From: Gordonia sp. SL306
GTDB taxonomy: Bacteria > Actinomycetota > Actinomycetes > Mycobacteriales > Mycobacteriaceae
DNA: 64,000 nt
Assembly: GCF_026625785.1 (NCBI RefSeq)
Contig: NZ_CP113063.1
Coordinates: 1,488,001-1,552,000 of the forward strand
Direction of reading: 5' to 3'
Shown one piece after another: positions 52,149-62,400 of the stretch. The notes under the pieces are model-generated. The model ran no database searches. It was given only the letters and a program-made list of their open reading frames with translations, and had not been told where the DNA came from. The first letter of the stretch is position 1. Each line of letters starts with the position of its first letter. The position numbers and the translations under genes are program-made.

Positions 52149-53294
52149 TCAGGGCGACACCGCGTACGCCGCGGCGAGATCGATGCGCAGCCAGCCGCCG
52201 TTCGGCCCCGACTGATCGAGCGGGTAACCACTTCGGATCGCCGTGCGACGCAGGATGTCCAGACGCTGCGCGTCGGTCAGCCCTGGGAACCGGCTACGCA
52301 GGAGGGCCGCGGCCGAGGCGGGGATCGCGTTGCGCTGTCCGGGCGACACGACCGGGAATCCGTACGTCATCATCCCGCGATGCTCGGTGACCGCCTGCTG
52401 CGTGGTCAGGTACGGGTTATCGCGGGCGATGAAGTCGTTGAGCGGCATGCCGATCGAGCGTCCGAGTTGGGCACGCAACTGCGCACCTGCCTGGTCGACG
52501 AGACGGGCGAACCGCGGGTCGGCCAGCCGGGCGGCGGCGATGTCGGTGCCCATGATCCGGCCGCTCATCACGTCCAGCGGATAGTGCACGCCGAGGACCA
52601 TGCGGCTCCGGCCGATCTCACCGGCTCGCGCGATGATCTGCGGACCGAGCTCGGGCAGCCAGTACGCCAGCAGCGCGCCCTTCCAATAGGCCATGCTGGT
52701 GTGGCCCGATGGGTAGGAGCCGTTGTTCACGAGGTCTGCGTAGAGGTCGCCACCCGGCTTGTTGTATTTCTTGATCGAGTTGGGCGCCACCACGAACGGT
52801 CGTGGATTGTCGTAGTACTCCTTCTCCAGGAGTGTCGTGCCCAGCGGGAGCCCCGCCCGAGCCGTGTCGCCGCCGGCCAGTGCATCGACCTTGGGCAGCT
52901 TGCCCGCCGCGAGCAGCTGACGGAAGACGGTCCCCAATCGGTCGCCGAGGGCGTCGGACAGCGACACCAGCCGGTCGTCGTAGTTGATCGAGATGGCGTC
53001 GGCCTGCTGCGCACGGGTCGCGGAATTGTTGATTCCCTTCACCATCTGCAGGTTCGACGCGATGATGTCCGGACGATCCCGTCGAAGCCCCGCGAAGCCG
53101 TCGAGGACGGGGATGTAGGTGCCCGACGGCGGTACGTCGGAGGCGTACGGACCGACGAGCTCGGCGGGGGTGAACGGGGCCGGGGTGGTCACCGTCGGGG
53201 CTGCGGTGGCCACGCCACTCGCGACCAATCCCGTGACGAGGAGAATCGGGGTCAGGACAGAGATGATCGCAGAGCGCAACCGCAGAGTCGACAC
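52149..53294 (-). CDS. secreted PAP2-type acid phosphatase (class A)
   Basis: A 381-residue exported phosphatase. The signal peptide is VSTLRLRSAIISVLTPILLV...GVATAAP. The three PAP2 motifs are KX6RP (KEYYDNPRP), SYPSGHTS and SRX5HX3D (SRMVLGVHYPLD), so the active site is complete. Class A acid phosphatases hydrolyse phosphomonoesters; facing the DUF368-DedA pair, a role on lipid pyrophosphate or sugar phosphates outside the membrane is possible but inferred. The GTG at 53294 has GGAAGAG about nine bases upstream; longer frames upstream are not convincing. Confidence 0.88.
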   Translation of the reverse strand: MSTLRLRSAIISVLTPILLVTGLVASGVATAAPTVTTPAPFTPAELVGPYASDVPPSGTYIPVLDGFAGLRRDRPDIIASNLQMVKGINNSATRAQQADAISINYDDRLVSLSDALGDRLGTVFRQLLAAGKLPKVDALAGGDTARAGLPLGTTLLEKEYYDNPRPFVVAPNSIKKYNKPGGDLYADLVNNGSYPSGHTSMAYWKGALLAYWLPELGPQIIARAGEIGRSRMVLGVHYPLDVMSGRIMGTDIAAARLADPRFARLVDQAGAQLRAQLGRSIGMPLNDFIARDNPYLTTQQAVTEHRGMMTYGFPVVSPGQRNAIPASAAALLRSRFPGLTDAQRLDILRRTAIRSGYPLDQSGPNGGWLRIDLAAAYAVSP

Positions 53295-53394
53295 GGCTGG
53301 TAACTCTTCCCCGGTCGTGTTGATTGCGCAAGTGAACGATCGGTTACGGTGTGCGGCACAGCAGCGCGCGTGCGCGGCAGACCCGAGGTGATCG

Positions 53395-54378
53395 ATGAGC
53401 AGCACCACCGCACATGTCACACAACTGTGGCGGCACCCGGTGAAGTCCATGGCCGGAGAACAACTCGAGACCGCCACAGTCGGCCGTCGAGGCGTGCTGG
53501 GCGACCGACTGTGGGCACTGCACGACGTGGAACGCGACACCACCATCTCGGCGCGCCGATTGCCCGCGGTCCTGCGCTTCGCCGCCCGCTACGTGAGCGC
53601 TCCCGGCCCCGACGCCGGACCGGGACATGCACCGACCGTGATCGTGACGGCCCCGGACGGCACCGAACACCGCAGCGACGATCCCGGCATCCACGCGGCT
53701 CTGTCGTCGCGACTCGATCGCGACGTACGCCTGGTCCCGCTGCCCGACGATCCGCGTGCGCATCGGCTTCCGTGGCGAGAGCGTCTCGGGACCCTGACCC
53801 CCGGCGCCCTCGCCCGTGATCTCGGGATCGCCCCCGACGAGAAGATGCCGAAGATCTCGGACATGAACGCGAGAGCACTCGCCACTCTGGCCCGGAATGC
53901 CACTCCGCCAGGGAGTTTCGTCGATCTCTGCCCGGTGCATCTGATCAGCGAGGCGAGCACCGACACCATCGCCGACGCCATCGGCGAGGATCACGTGGAC
54001 CCGCGGCGCTTCCGCCCGAACATCATCGTCGCCGGAACCGCGAGCGGACTCCCGGAGGCCGAATGGCCCGGGGCCACGATCGATCTCGGCAACGCGCGAT
54101 TGCACGTCGTCATGAAGACGGTGCGCTGCGTGGTCCCGAGTCGGGAGCACATCGACCTGCCACTCGACAAGCGGCTGACCCGGGCGGTCGCCTCGACCTC
54201 CGACCGCTATCTCGGTGTCTACGCCGACGTCGTACGGTCCGGTGAGATCCGCGTCGGGAACACGCTCACCGTGACGCCACCTCGGCCGCCCAACCGCTTA
54301 CAGCGCCTCGCGGGCACCGGACGCACTCTGGCCCTCGACAGCGCGAACCGGGCCGTCGAACTCCTGCGGCGTCCCTGA
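53395..54378 (+). CDS. MOSC-domain molybdenum-cofactor-type protein
   Basis: A 327-residue protein with an N-terminal beta-barrel (VTQLWRHPVKSMAGEQLE...GVLGDRLWALHDVE) and a MOSC domain (CPVHLISEASTDTIADAIG, DPRRFRPNIIVAG, MKTVRCVVPSR with the conserved Cys, then GEIRVGNTLTV). MOSC proteins bind sulfurated molybdenum cofactor and often reduce hydroxylated amines or handle sulfur transfer; the substrate is unknown. The ATG at 53395 has GAGGTG upstream. It is divergent from the phosphatase gene. Confidence 0.9.
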   Translation: MSSTTAHVTQLWRHPVKSMAGEQLETATVGRRGVLGDRLWALHDVERDTTISARRLPAVLRFAARYVSAPGPDAGPGHAPTVIVTAPDGTEHRSDDPGIHAALSSRLDRDVRLVPLPDDPRAHRLPWRERLGTLTPGALARDLGIAPDEKMPKISDMNARALATLARNATPPGSFVDLCPVHLISEASTDTIADAIGEDHVDPRRFRPNIIVAGTASGLPEAEWPGATIDLGNARLHVVMKTVRCVVPSREHIDLPLDKRLTRAVASTSDRYLGVYADVVRSGEIRVGNTLTVTPPRPPNRLQRLAGTGRTLALDSANRAVELLRRP

Positions 54379-54416
54379 GCCGCACCCCCGCGCCGACTTC
54401 CGGCCACTGCGCCTGG

Positions 54417-55082
54417 TCACCAGGCCCGATCGAGATCCGCGTGCTGCCGAACCCAGGCGTGCATCGCAATGCCCGCTGCCACACCGGCATTGATACTCCG
54501 CGTCGACCCGAACTGCGCGATCGACACCGTGAGGTCGGCGTGACGTTGGGCATCGTCGCTCACTCCGGGCCCCTCCTGGCCGAAGAGCAGGACGCATTCG
54601 CGGGGGAGGTCGGCGGTCTCGAGTGGCCGTGCCCCCGGTGTGTTGTCCACCGCGACGACGGCGATCCCCTCTCCGCGCGCCCAATCGATGAGGTCGGCGA
54701 CCGACTCGTGGTGCATCAGATGCTGATAGCGGTCGGTCACCATGGCCCCGCGACGATTCCAGCGCCGTCGGCCGACGATGTGCACGGCGGCCGACGCGAA
54801 CGCGTTCGCCGTCCGGACCACCGTCCCGATGTTGGCGTCGTGCGCGAAGTTCTCTATCGCCACGTGGAACGGATGCCGACGGGCGTCGATGTCGGCCACG
54901 ATCGCCTCGCGTGTCCAGTAGCGGTAGGCGTCGACGACGTTGCGGGTGTCACCGTCGGCCAGTAGCTCGGGATCGTATCGGGGATCTGTCGGTGCAGGCT
55001 CATCCCGCTCGTCGGCCCACGGCCCGACGCCCACCGCCGGTCCCGACCGTGGTTGCCACTCGGTCGGCCCGGGCTCGTCCAC
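54417..55082 (-). CDS. TrmH/SpoU-family RNA methyltransferase (Rv0380c-like)
   Basis: A 221-residue SPOUT methyltransferase that methylates ribose 2'-O in tRNA or rRNA. The SPOUT motifs are VAIENFAHDANIGTVVRTANAFASAAVHIVGRRRWNRRGA, CVLLFGQEGPGVSDDAQRHADLTVSIAQFGSTRSINAGVAAGIAM, with the knot-forming loop intact. A 60-residue N-terminal extension precedes the domain. The exact RNA target is not known. The GTG at 55082 is 3 bp after the pyrE stop, so it is in the pyrE operon, as in mycobacteria. Confidence 0.9.
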   Translation of the reverse strand: MDEPGPTEWQPRSGPAVGVGPWADERDEPAPTDPRYDPELLADGDTRNVVDAYRYWTREAIVADIDARRHPFHVAIENFAHDANIGTVVRTANAFASAAVHIVGRRRWNRRGAMVTDRYQHLMHHESVADLIDWARGEGIAVVAVDNTPGARPLETADLPRECVLLFGQEGPGVSDDAQRHADLTVSIAQFGSTRSINAGVAAGIAMHAWVRQHADLDRAW

Positions 55083-55085
55083 GCC

Positions 55086-55661
55086 TCAGGCCAGTCCGAG
55101 GTCGCTCAACCCGAGCAGCGAGCGGTACGGCACGCCGAGGGCGCCGATCACCTCGTCGGCACCGGTGGCGCGGTCCACCACGGTGGCCACGCCGACGACC
55201 GTCGCCCCGACCTCTCGGGCGGCTTCGACTGCGGCCGACGGCGACGCGCCGGTGGTGGATGTGTCCTCGACGATCAGGACGTTCCGTCCGGCGATGTCGG
55301 GCCCTTCGATCCGACGCTGCATACCGTGGGTCTTGGCCGCCTTGCGCACCACGAACGAATCGATCTCACGGCCGGGCGCGTGCATGATCGACGTCGCAAC
55401 CGGGTCAGCGCCGAGGGTGAGCCCGCCGACAGACAGATAGTCCCAGTCGGCGGTGAGCTCACGCATGAGGCTGCCGATCAGACGGGACGCCTCGTGATGC
55501 AACGTCGCACGGCGCAGGTCGACGTAGTAGTCGGCCTCCTTGCCCGACGACAACGTCACACGACCGCGCACCACGGCGAGTTCGGTGACCAGCTCGGCCA
55601 GTCGGGAACGTCCATCTTCGTTGACGCTTGGCGGCACAGGCGCGGACATGTCACGGCTCAT
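55086..55661 (-). CDS. pyrE: orotate phosphoribosyltransferase
   Basis: A 191-residue pyrimidine enzyme that makes OMP from orotate and PRPP. The PRPP motif NVLIVEDTSTTGASPSAAVEAAREVG, the orotate-side segment GRVTLSSGKEADYYVDLRRATLH and SVGGLTLGADPVATSI are present. FVVRKAAKTHGMQRRIEG is the flexible loop. The short length matches mycobacterial PyrE. The ATG at 55661 may be replaced by 55649 (MSAPVPP). It lies between the Rv0383c-like gene and the methyltransferase, as in M. tuberculosis. Confidence 0.95.
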   Translation of the reverse strand: MSRDMSAPVPPSVNEDGRSRLAELVTELAVVRGRVTLSSGKEADYYVDLRRATLHHEASRLIGSLMRELTADWDYLSVGGLTLGADPVATSIMHAPGREIDSFVVRKAAKTHGMQRRIEGPDIAGRNVLIVEDTSTTGASPSAAVEAAREVGATVVGVATVVDRATGADEVIGALGVPYRSLLGLSDLGLA

Positions 55662-55703
55662 TTCTCGCTGATGGTTTCCGGTGCGTGACGGACCGTCCGC
55701 AGG

Positions 55704-56741
55704 TCAGCTGCGGCGATGACGATTGGGGCGGTCCGTCGGGGCGTTGGTACCCGGGGGCATATCGTACGGCCGCGCGGGACGTCCACCTGCCGGTGGTGGC
55801 GTCGCGGCGCCCTCCCCTGGTTCCGCGGGCGGTCGCGGCCCTCCGGGTGCCTGGGTCGGCGGCTGCGACGGACGACGGACCGGCATCGGCTGCATCCGCC
55901 GGCCGCCGGTCGACGGTGGCGCCGACTTCGGCGCCGAGGGCGGAGCGGAATCCGGCACCGCGCTCCAGGCCCGCGTGGGTGCCTGCGGTGCGGGTTCGTC
56001 GGCAGGCGCGTTGTCGGCGGCCGCGATGCGCGCACGACGCTGCTTGTCACGCATGTTCTCGGTCTTCTCGTCCGCGAGCTCGGCACGAGTCGGTCCGTGC
56101 GGATCGCGCGGGTCCGGGGCGTCCTGCGGATCGTTGACCGGCGGCAACACCCGCAGCAGATCCGCGAACCGCCGGACCACCTCGAGTCCGGTGTCGAGGT
56201 GATCGGTGTCGGTGGTCAACGGCATCGAGCCGAGCACCCAGTTCCCCTCGTTCCACAGCACCTCGATGTAGGACGGCGTGGTGTTCGCCAGCGCCACCAT
56301 CCGCCGATCACACACCCGGCGGGCCACATCAAGGTTGTTGGAGAACATCACCCTCGGGCCCATGGCTCCGAGCAACTCGACGTCCTCTTCGGCCGGGGCG
56401 AGTACGTCCTCGTGCCGTAGGTCGACCACCACGGACGACGCGACCGCGCGGCGGACCGCCACCACGGTCGCGGTGTCGACGAGGTCGAACACCGCGGCCT
56501 CCGCACCGGAGTAATGACCGAATGCGACATCCTGGACCTCGACGTGGTCCGGCACGTTCATCGTCGCGCGATGAAAGACCTTGCGCAGTTTGGTATCCGA
56601 CTCACGGAACTTGAACTCGTGCTGATCTCCCCAGACCGCGCGCTGATGCCGCGCAACACTGGAACGCTGGTGATCCAGCCACAACAGGGCGCCGGCACCG
56701 GCCAGCGCCAACACGGCGATCACGAAATACACGATGGTCAT
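55704..56741 (-). CDS. membrane-anchored protein with proline-rich tail (Rv0383c-like)
   Basis: A 345-residue protein. One N-terminal membrane helix (IVYFVIAVLALAGAGALLWL) is followed by a folded region of about 190 residues (KLRKVFHRATMNVPDHVEVQDVAFGHYSGAEAAVFDLVDTATVVAV; ALANTTPSYIEVLWNEGNWVLGSMPL). A disordered tail rich in Pro, Ala and Arg (about residues 235-345) completes it. No catalytic motif was seen. The position beside pyrE matches the conserved Rv0383c. The function is unknown; a membrane or envelope role is likely. Confidence 0.78.
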   Translation of the reverse strand: MTIVYFVIAVLALAGAGALLWLDHQRSSVARHQRAVWGDQHEFKFRESDTKLRKVFHRATMNVPDHVEVQDVAFGHYSGAEAAVFDLVDTATVVAVRRAVASSVVVDLRHEDVLAPAEEDVELLGAMGPRVMFSNNLDVARRVCDRRMVALANTTPSYIEVLWNEGNWVLGSMPLTTDTDHLDTGLEVVRRFADLLRVLPPVNDPQDAPDPRDPHGPTRAELADEKTENMRDKQRRARIAAADNAPADEPAPQAPTRAWSAVPDSAPPSAPKSAPPSTGGRRMQPMPVRRPSQPPTQAPGGPRPPAEPGEGAATPPPAGGRPARPYDMPPGTNAPTDRPNRHRRS

Positions 56742-56745
56742 CGCG

Positions 56746-57771
56746 CTACAGCCTACTATCGCCGCCGCCGCGACCTGTGCTCACGACATAACCTCGCTCC
56801 TTGTCGACGATGTTTTCCAGCACTTCGGACGGGGATCGCCCGTCCGAACCGAGGTAACGGCGCAGATTCGCCAGGAACAGCCGGGCGAGTTCGTTGCGCC
56901 AGCCGACCACGTCACCGCTCATGTGCGCCGAGATCGCGACATTGTCCATCGCCCAGAGCGGACTGGACGGATCGAGAGGTTCGTCGGTGAACACGTCGAG
57001 CGAGGCCGCACCGATCTCGCCTGCCGACAGCGCCTCGATCATCGCCGGCTCGTCGACGAGCTGGCCGCGCCCGACGTTGATCAGATGGGCGTCGTCGCGC
57101 ATCGCCCGGAGAACGGTCGCGTCGATCATCCGATCGGTCTGCGGCGTCAGCGGCGCGATCGCCACCACATTGTCGAAGTCACCCACAAAGGAGGCGAGAT
57201 CCGACGTCGGCAGCACGGTGCCGAAGTCGGCGTCGGATTCGCGCGACGTCCGGCCCGCTCCGGTCACTCGCAGACCCACGGCGCTCAGCAACCGGGCGGT
57301 CGCCCGACCGATCCCCCCGGTGCCGATCACCAACGCAGACGACCCCTCGGTCCGCGCGGTCTCCCGATGGCGCCACACCCGCTCCGACTGCAAGGCCTTG
57401 GAAAGGTGTAACTGCTTGTCCCGAGCCAAGATCGACGCCAAGACGAACTCCGCGATCGGCCGGTCGAAGACGCCTGCGGCGTTGGTGACCACCACATCCG
57501 CCGAACGCAGATCGTCGAACAGCAACGAGTCCACGCCCGCCGCACATACGTGGACCCACCGCAGGTCGGCGGTCGCGGGACCCCAATTGTCTTTCAGCGC
57601 ACGCGAAAAGAAGTCCCACACGAGCAAGATGTCGGAGCCGGGCAGCGCATCGGGAAGCGTGTCGGCGGTGCAGTTCCGGATGGTCGCGAGGTCGGCGATC
57701 TCGTCCAGGTTGGTCGGTGGCGGGACCCCCGGGGCCCCGAGGAGTGCGATGGTCGGTCGTTTGGTGGCCAC
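56746..57771 (-). CDS. NAD(P)-dependent D-2-hydroxyacid dehydrogenase
   Basis: A 341-residue oxidoreductase of the D-isomer family. The Rossmann motif LVIGTGGIGRATARLLSAVGL, the catalytic Arg in INVGRGQLVDEPAM, the Glu in VFTDEPLDPSSPLWAMDNV and the His in ISAHMSGDVVGWRNE are in place. The substrate is uncertain; glyoxylate/hydroxypyruvate or D-lactate-type acids are the usual choices. The GTG at 57771 has GGTGGGG just upstream; longer frames are not convincing. It is divergent from the GABA operon and starts 308 bp away. Confidence 0.88.
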   Translation of the reverse strand: MATKRPTIALLGAPGVPPPTNLDEIADLATIRNCTADTLPDALPGSDILLVWDFFSRALKDNWGPATADLRWVHVCAAGVDSLLFDDLRSADVVVTNAAGVFDRPIAEFVLASILARDKQLHLSKALQSERVWRHRETARTEGSSALVIGTGGIGRATARLLSAVGLRVTGAGRTSRESDADFGTVLPTSDLASFVGDFDNVVAIAPLTPQTDRMIDATVLRAMRDDAHLINVGRGQLVDEPAMIEALSAGEIGAASLDVFTDEPLDPSSPLWAMDNVAISAHMSGDVVGWRNELARLFLANLRRYLGSDGRSPSEVLENIVDKERGYVVSTGRGGGDSRL

Positions 57772-57922
57772 GCCCCACCGTAACCAGATCCCTCGCCCCG
57801 CCGCCTCCGAGCGCGCCCCACACCCCCGCCGCCGAAGCACCCGATTCACCACTGAGAGCATCACCCCGAACCCGGGCCCCTGAGTTCCGTCCCGGCCCGG
57901 GCCCCTCCGCCCGGGTCGACCT

Positions 57923-57995
57923 GTCCCAGATGACACCTCAGCAGGCCACCGTGTCGATATCCACCTCGACGTGACGCTCGGGTGTCATCTGGGAC
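57923..57995. repeat. GATGACACC inverted repeat, copy 2
   Basis: GTCCCAGATGACACCTCAGC (57923-57942) and GCTCGGGTGTCATCTGGGAC (57976-57995) are 20-base arms with two mismatches, spaced by 33 bp. The inner GATGACACC...GGTGTCATC matches the element at 39059-39119, and the spacer length is nearly the same (31 bp). Here it lies between divergent genes, so it is not simply a terminator. Confidence 0.75.
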
Positions 57996-58040
57996 ACCCA
58001 TCTGTGGCGAGGCCACAGCCCACCCTTGGCGCACTGTCGA

Positions 58041-58052
58041 ATTGTTGACAAT
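58041..58052. promoter_or_regulatory. GntR (FadR-type) operator of the GABA operon
   Basis: ATTGTTGACAAT contains TTGTTGACAA, which fits the FadR-subfamily consensus TNGTNNACNA exactly. It lies 28-39 bp before the aminotransferase start. No GntR gene is adjacent within the window; it may lie beyond the right edge or elsewhere. Confidence 0.65.
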
Positions 58053-58079
58053 CCGACGATCGACCGTCACCGTGGACGC

Positions 58080-59399
58080 ATGACCGTCACCGCCGAATCC
58101 ATGCAGACCGCCCAGACCGCGACGCTCAGCCCCGCGCTCAAACAGGCCACGCCCGTCGTGGTCGACCATGCGCTCGGCTCGTGGATTCACGGCACGGACG
58201 GCAACGACTACCTCGACTTCACCACCGGCATCGGTGTCACCAGCACCGGGCACTGCCACCCACGCGTCGTCGCGGCCGCCCAGGAGCAGTGCACCAAGAT
58301 CATTCACGCCCAGTACACGACCGTGATGCACCCGCCGCTGCTCGAGCTGACCGAGAAGCTGGGACACGTCCTGCCACTCGGTCTCGACTCCGTCTTCTAT
58401 GCGAACTCGGGGTCGGAGGCCGTCGAGGCGGCGATCCGCCTCGCCCGCATGGCCACGGCACGCCCGAACATCGTCGTGTTCCAGGGTGGGTTCCACGGGC
58501 GCACCGTGGCCGCTGCCAGCCTGACCACCGCGGGGACCAAGTTCTCCGCAGGCTTCTCGCCGCTGATGGCCGGCGTCCACATGTCGCCCTTCCCGTACGC
58601 CTACCGCTATGGCTGGGACACCGACACCGCCGTCGACTTCGCGCTGCGCGAGCTCGACTACCTTCTGCAGTCGCGGGTCGCGCCCAACGACACCGCCGCC
58701 TTCCTCATCGAGCCGGTACTCGGCGACGGCGGCTACCTGCCGACGCCGCCGCGCTTCCTGGAAGGACTGCGTGAGCGCGCGGACCGCCACGGCATCGTGC
58801 TCATCCTCGACGAGGTGCAGGCCGGCTTCGGCCGCACCGGCAAGTTCTGGGGTCATCAGCACGCGGCCGACCTCACCCCCGACATCGTCATCACCGCGAA
58901 AGGCCTGGCCTCCGGGTTCCCGATCTCCGCGATCGCCGCATCGACCGAGCTGATGAGCAAGGCCTGGCCGGGCTCGCAGGGCGGCACCTACGGCGGCAAT
59001 GCGGTGGCCGCGGCGGCCGCCGTCGCCACCATCGACGTGATCCATGACGAGAACCTCGTCGACAACGCACGGGTCCGGGGCGAGCAGATGCTCGCCGGGC
59101 TACAGCAGATCGCCACCGGCTTCGACGCGATCGGCGACGTCCGCGGTCTCGGCCTGATGGCCGGCATCGAGTTCGTCACCGGCGGTGACGGCACCACGCC
59201 GGTTCCCGATGCGGCCGCCGCCGCGGCCGTCCAGCAGGCCACCACCCGGCACGGCCTGTTGACCCTCACCTGCGGGCCCGCAGGCAATGTCGTGCGGTTG
59301 ATCCCCGCGCTCGTGGTCACCGAGGACGAGATCGCGACGGGCCTCGAGCGATTCGCCGCCGCCCTGTCAGACGTGCTCCCACGCGATACGCTCGGTTGA
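58080..59399 (+). CDS. gabT: class III aminotransferase, GABA/omega-amino acid type
   Basis: A 439-residue PLP enzyme that probably transfers the omega-amino group of 4-aminobutyrate or a related amine to 2-oxoglutarate. Motifs are LDFTTGIGVTSTGHCHPRVV, VFYANSGSEAVEAAIRLAR, FQGGFHGRTVAAASLT, LILDEVQAGFGRTGKFWGHQHA and the PLP lysine in DIVITAKGLASGFPISAI, with GGTYGGNAVAAAAA after it. The ATG at 58080 gives MTVTAESMQTAQ. The downstream succinate-semialdehyde dehydrogenase supports GABA as substrate. The next gene starts one base after its stop. Confidence 0.85.
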   Translation: MTVTAESMQTAQTATLSPALKQATPVVVDHALGSWIHGTDGNDYLDFTTGIGVTSTGHCHPRVVAAAQEQCTKIIHAQYTTVMHPPLLELTEKLGHVLPLGLDSVFYANSGSEAVEAAIRLARMATARPNIVVFQGGFHGRTVAAASLTTAGTKFSAGFSPLMAGVHMSPFPYAYRYGWDTDTAVDFALRELDYLLQSRVAPNDTAAFLIEPVLGDGGYLPTPPRFLEGLRERADRHGIVLILDEVQAGFGRTGKFWGHQHAADLTPDIVITAKGLASGFPISAIAASTELMSKAWPGSQGGTYGGNAVAAAAAVATIDVIHDENLVDNARVRGEQMLAGLQQIATGFDAIGDVRGLGLMAGIEFVTGGDGTTPVPDAAAAAAVQQATTRHGLLTLTCGPAGNVVRLIPALVVTEDEIATGLERFAAALSDVLPRDTLG

Positions 59400-59400
59400 G

Positions 59401-62400
59401 ATGACACATGCCCCCACCGCCGGCGGTACGCAGACCGATGTCGCCGGAGACCTCGACGCCCTCGGCGTCGAGGTCGACTCCTCGTCGCGGCGTCTCGCGG
59501 AGTACTCCTACGACGCCTCCAACTACCGGATCCGTCCGGTCGCCGTGGTGTTCCCCCGCGACGCCGACGATGTGGCGCGCACGGTGTCGTACTGCCACAG
59601 CCATCGCATCCCCCTGATCCCGCGTGGGGGCGGCACCTCGATGGGCGGCAACGCCATCGGCCCCGGCATCGTGATGGATCTGTCCCGGTACATGAACCGG
59701 GTTCTGTCGGTGGACACCGAATCCGGGACGGCCGTCGCGGAGTCCGGCATCGTCCTGACGACGCTCGCGGCGCAGGCGCGCGCCGCCACCGACGGCCGCC
59801 TCACGTTCGCGCCCGACCCGTCGTCGGCGTCACGGGCCACTCTGGGCGGGGCAATCGGCAACGATGCGTGCGGGAATCACTCTGTGCGCCACGGCCGTAC
59901 CACCGATCATGTCGAGGAGCTGTTCCTGGTCACCGCGGACGGTCGGCGCCTGACCGCCACCCGTCACGGCATCGAGGCGACGGACCACGCCGACGAAGCT
60001 GCGGTCGAGCGTGCTGCGGAGCTCACCCGCCGCCTCCGTGACCTCGCGGCCCGACACATGGCGATCCTGCGCACCGACCTGGAGACCATTCCCCGTCAGG
60101 TGTCCGGATATCACTTGGCGAAGCTGTTGCCGGAGAACGGCTTCGATGTGGCCCGTGCACTCGTCGGCAGCGAGGGGACCTGCGCCGTCGTGGTGGGCGC
60201 GCGGGTCCGGCTGGTACCGGTCGCCGCCTCGCCACTGCTGATCTGCGTCGGCTATCCGACCGTCAGCGACGCCGCGCGCGACATCCCGGCGATCCTGCCG
60301 TACGCGCCGTCGGCGGTGGAGGGCATCGACCGCAAGATCGTCGCGACGATGGCCGCACGCCGTGGTCGCGAGACCGTTTCCGCGCTACCCGGGGTGGCCG
60401 ACCGCGACTGCACCGCATGGCTGTTCATCGACATCGACGAGCAGAGCGCCACGCGCAAGTCCGAGACGGACGTCGGTGCAACCGCGAAGCTGCTCCTCGA
60501 CGACCTCCGCTCGCGGGGGCGGATGATCGCGGGCACCACGGTTCCCGATCCGGTTGCGCGCAAGACACTCTGGCGCGTACGCGAGGACGGCGCGGGTCTG
60601 TCGTCTCGGCTCGCCGATCCCGACGACGAGAGCGTCGGCGCCGACTACGAATCCTGGCCGGGGTGGGAGGACGCCGCCGTCGCCCCTGAGCGGCTAGCCG
60701 ATTACCTCGACGAGTTCACCGACCTCCTCGACCGCCACCACCTCACCGGGGTGATGTACGGGCATTTCGGCGCGGGCTGCATGCACGTGCGGATCACCTT
60801 CGATCTACGCAGCGCCGAAGGGCGCGCCGTGATGGACGGTTTCTGCACGGACGCAGCACGACTCGTGGTCGCGCACGGCGGGTCACTGTCCGGCGAGCAC
60901 GGCGACGGACGCGCGCGATCCGCGCTGCTGCCCATCATGTACACACCGGCGATGCTGTCCACCTTCGCCGAGTTCAAGCAGATCTGGGACCCGCAGGGCA
61001 CGCTGAACCCGGGTTCCATCGTCGATCCACCGCCGATCACCGACGATCTCGCGCTCGCCGGCGTCCCACCGCGCACCTGGCCGACCATGTTCCAGCTCGG
61101 TGTCCCCGGTCCGTCCGCCCCGGGTGCCGCGCCGGAACCGCCCGCACCGCCGGCACCGGGCGCTCCCGGAAAAGCGCCCCAGAAAGGCGCCCTCGGCACG
61201 TCCGCGGATGACATTATGTCGACGGCGGCCCCTCAGCGGGCGGATTTCGGGGGCGGTTTTCTGGAGATCAGCGAGATCCCTCGAGGCGCACACACAACCT
61301 CGCCGGACCCGTTCGTTCACGCGGTCCAGGGCTGCATCGGCGTCGGCCGCTGTCGCTCCACCTCCGGCGGAGTCATGTGCCCGAGCTATCGCGCCACCCG
61401 CGACGAGAAAGACTCCACCCGCGGACGCGCGCGCGTCCTGCAGGACATGGTCCGAACCGCACCGGATGTCGAGACCGGCTGGCAGTCAACCGATGTCGCC
61501 GAGGCATTGGATCTCTGCCTCTCGTGCAAGGCATGCTCCACCGACTGCCCCACGGGTGTGGACATGGCCACCTACAAGTCCGAGTTCCTCCATCACCACT
61601 ACCGCGGTCGCCGTCGGCCGATGTCGCATTACTCGCTCGGGTGGATGCCCGCATGGCTCGGTGTGGCGGGCACCCTGGCGCCCGCGATCAACGCGGCGTT
61701 GAAGAGTCCGCTGCGCCGACTGGCCGCGCGCACCGGAGGCCTCGATCCGCGACGCAGCATGCCCCGATTCGCCACCCGGCGTGATCGCCGCACACATCTG
61801 CGGGCCTTGGCGCCGGTCACCGCGGCCACCGACACGGTGCTGTTCGTCGACTCGTTCACCAAGGCGTTCCGCCCGCACGTCGCCACCGCCGCCGCCGAAG
61901 TACTCGGGTCGACGGGCGACGCGGTCGGGTGCAGCGCCGACAACTGCTGCGCCCTCACCTGGATCTCCACCGGCCAGTTGACCCATGCCCGCAAGGTGTT
62001 GTCGCGGACGGCCGAGCACCTCGACGACGGCACGGACCGCCCGATCGTGGTGCCGGAACCCAGCTGCGCGGCGGCCCTCCGCAAGGATCTGCCGGAATTG
62101 GTGCAGACCGATGCGGCGCACCGGGTGTCGTCGCGGGTGCACAGTTTCGCCGACCACCTGTCCCGCCTGGTGGAGGCAGGCTGGCGGCCCGAAGGCCTGC
62201 CCGAAGCCGTCACGCTGCAGACCCACTGCCACGAGCACGCGGTGTTCGGCGCGACCACCGGCGCCGCGGTCCTGCAGTCGCTCGGCGTCGAGGTACACAC
62301 CGCCGACGGATGCTGCGGCGTCGCCGGCAACTTCGGCTTCGAGCAGGGACACTACGAGGTCAGCGTGGCCGTCGCCGAGCATGCGCTCGCCCCGGCACTG

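Larger units (their letters stand above)
57772..58079. other. divergent intergenic region with repeat and operator
   Basis: This 308-bp region between the 2-hydroxyacid dehydrogenase and the aminotransferase holds the long inverted repeat at 57923-57995 and the GntR-type operator at 58041-58052. No gene was found. The part next to the dehydrogenase (57780-57920) is very G/C-rich and featureless. Confidence 0.6.
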
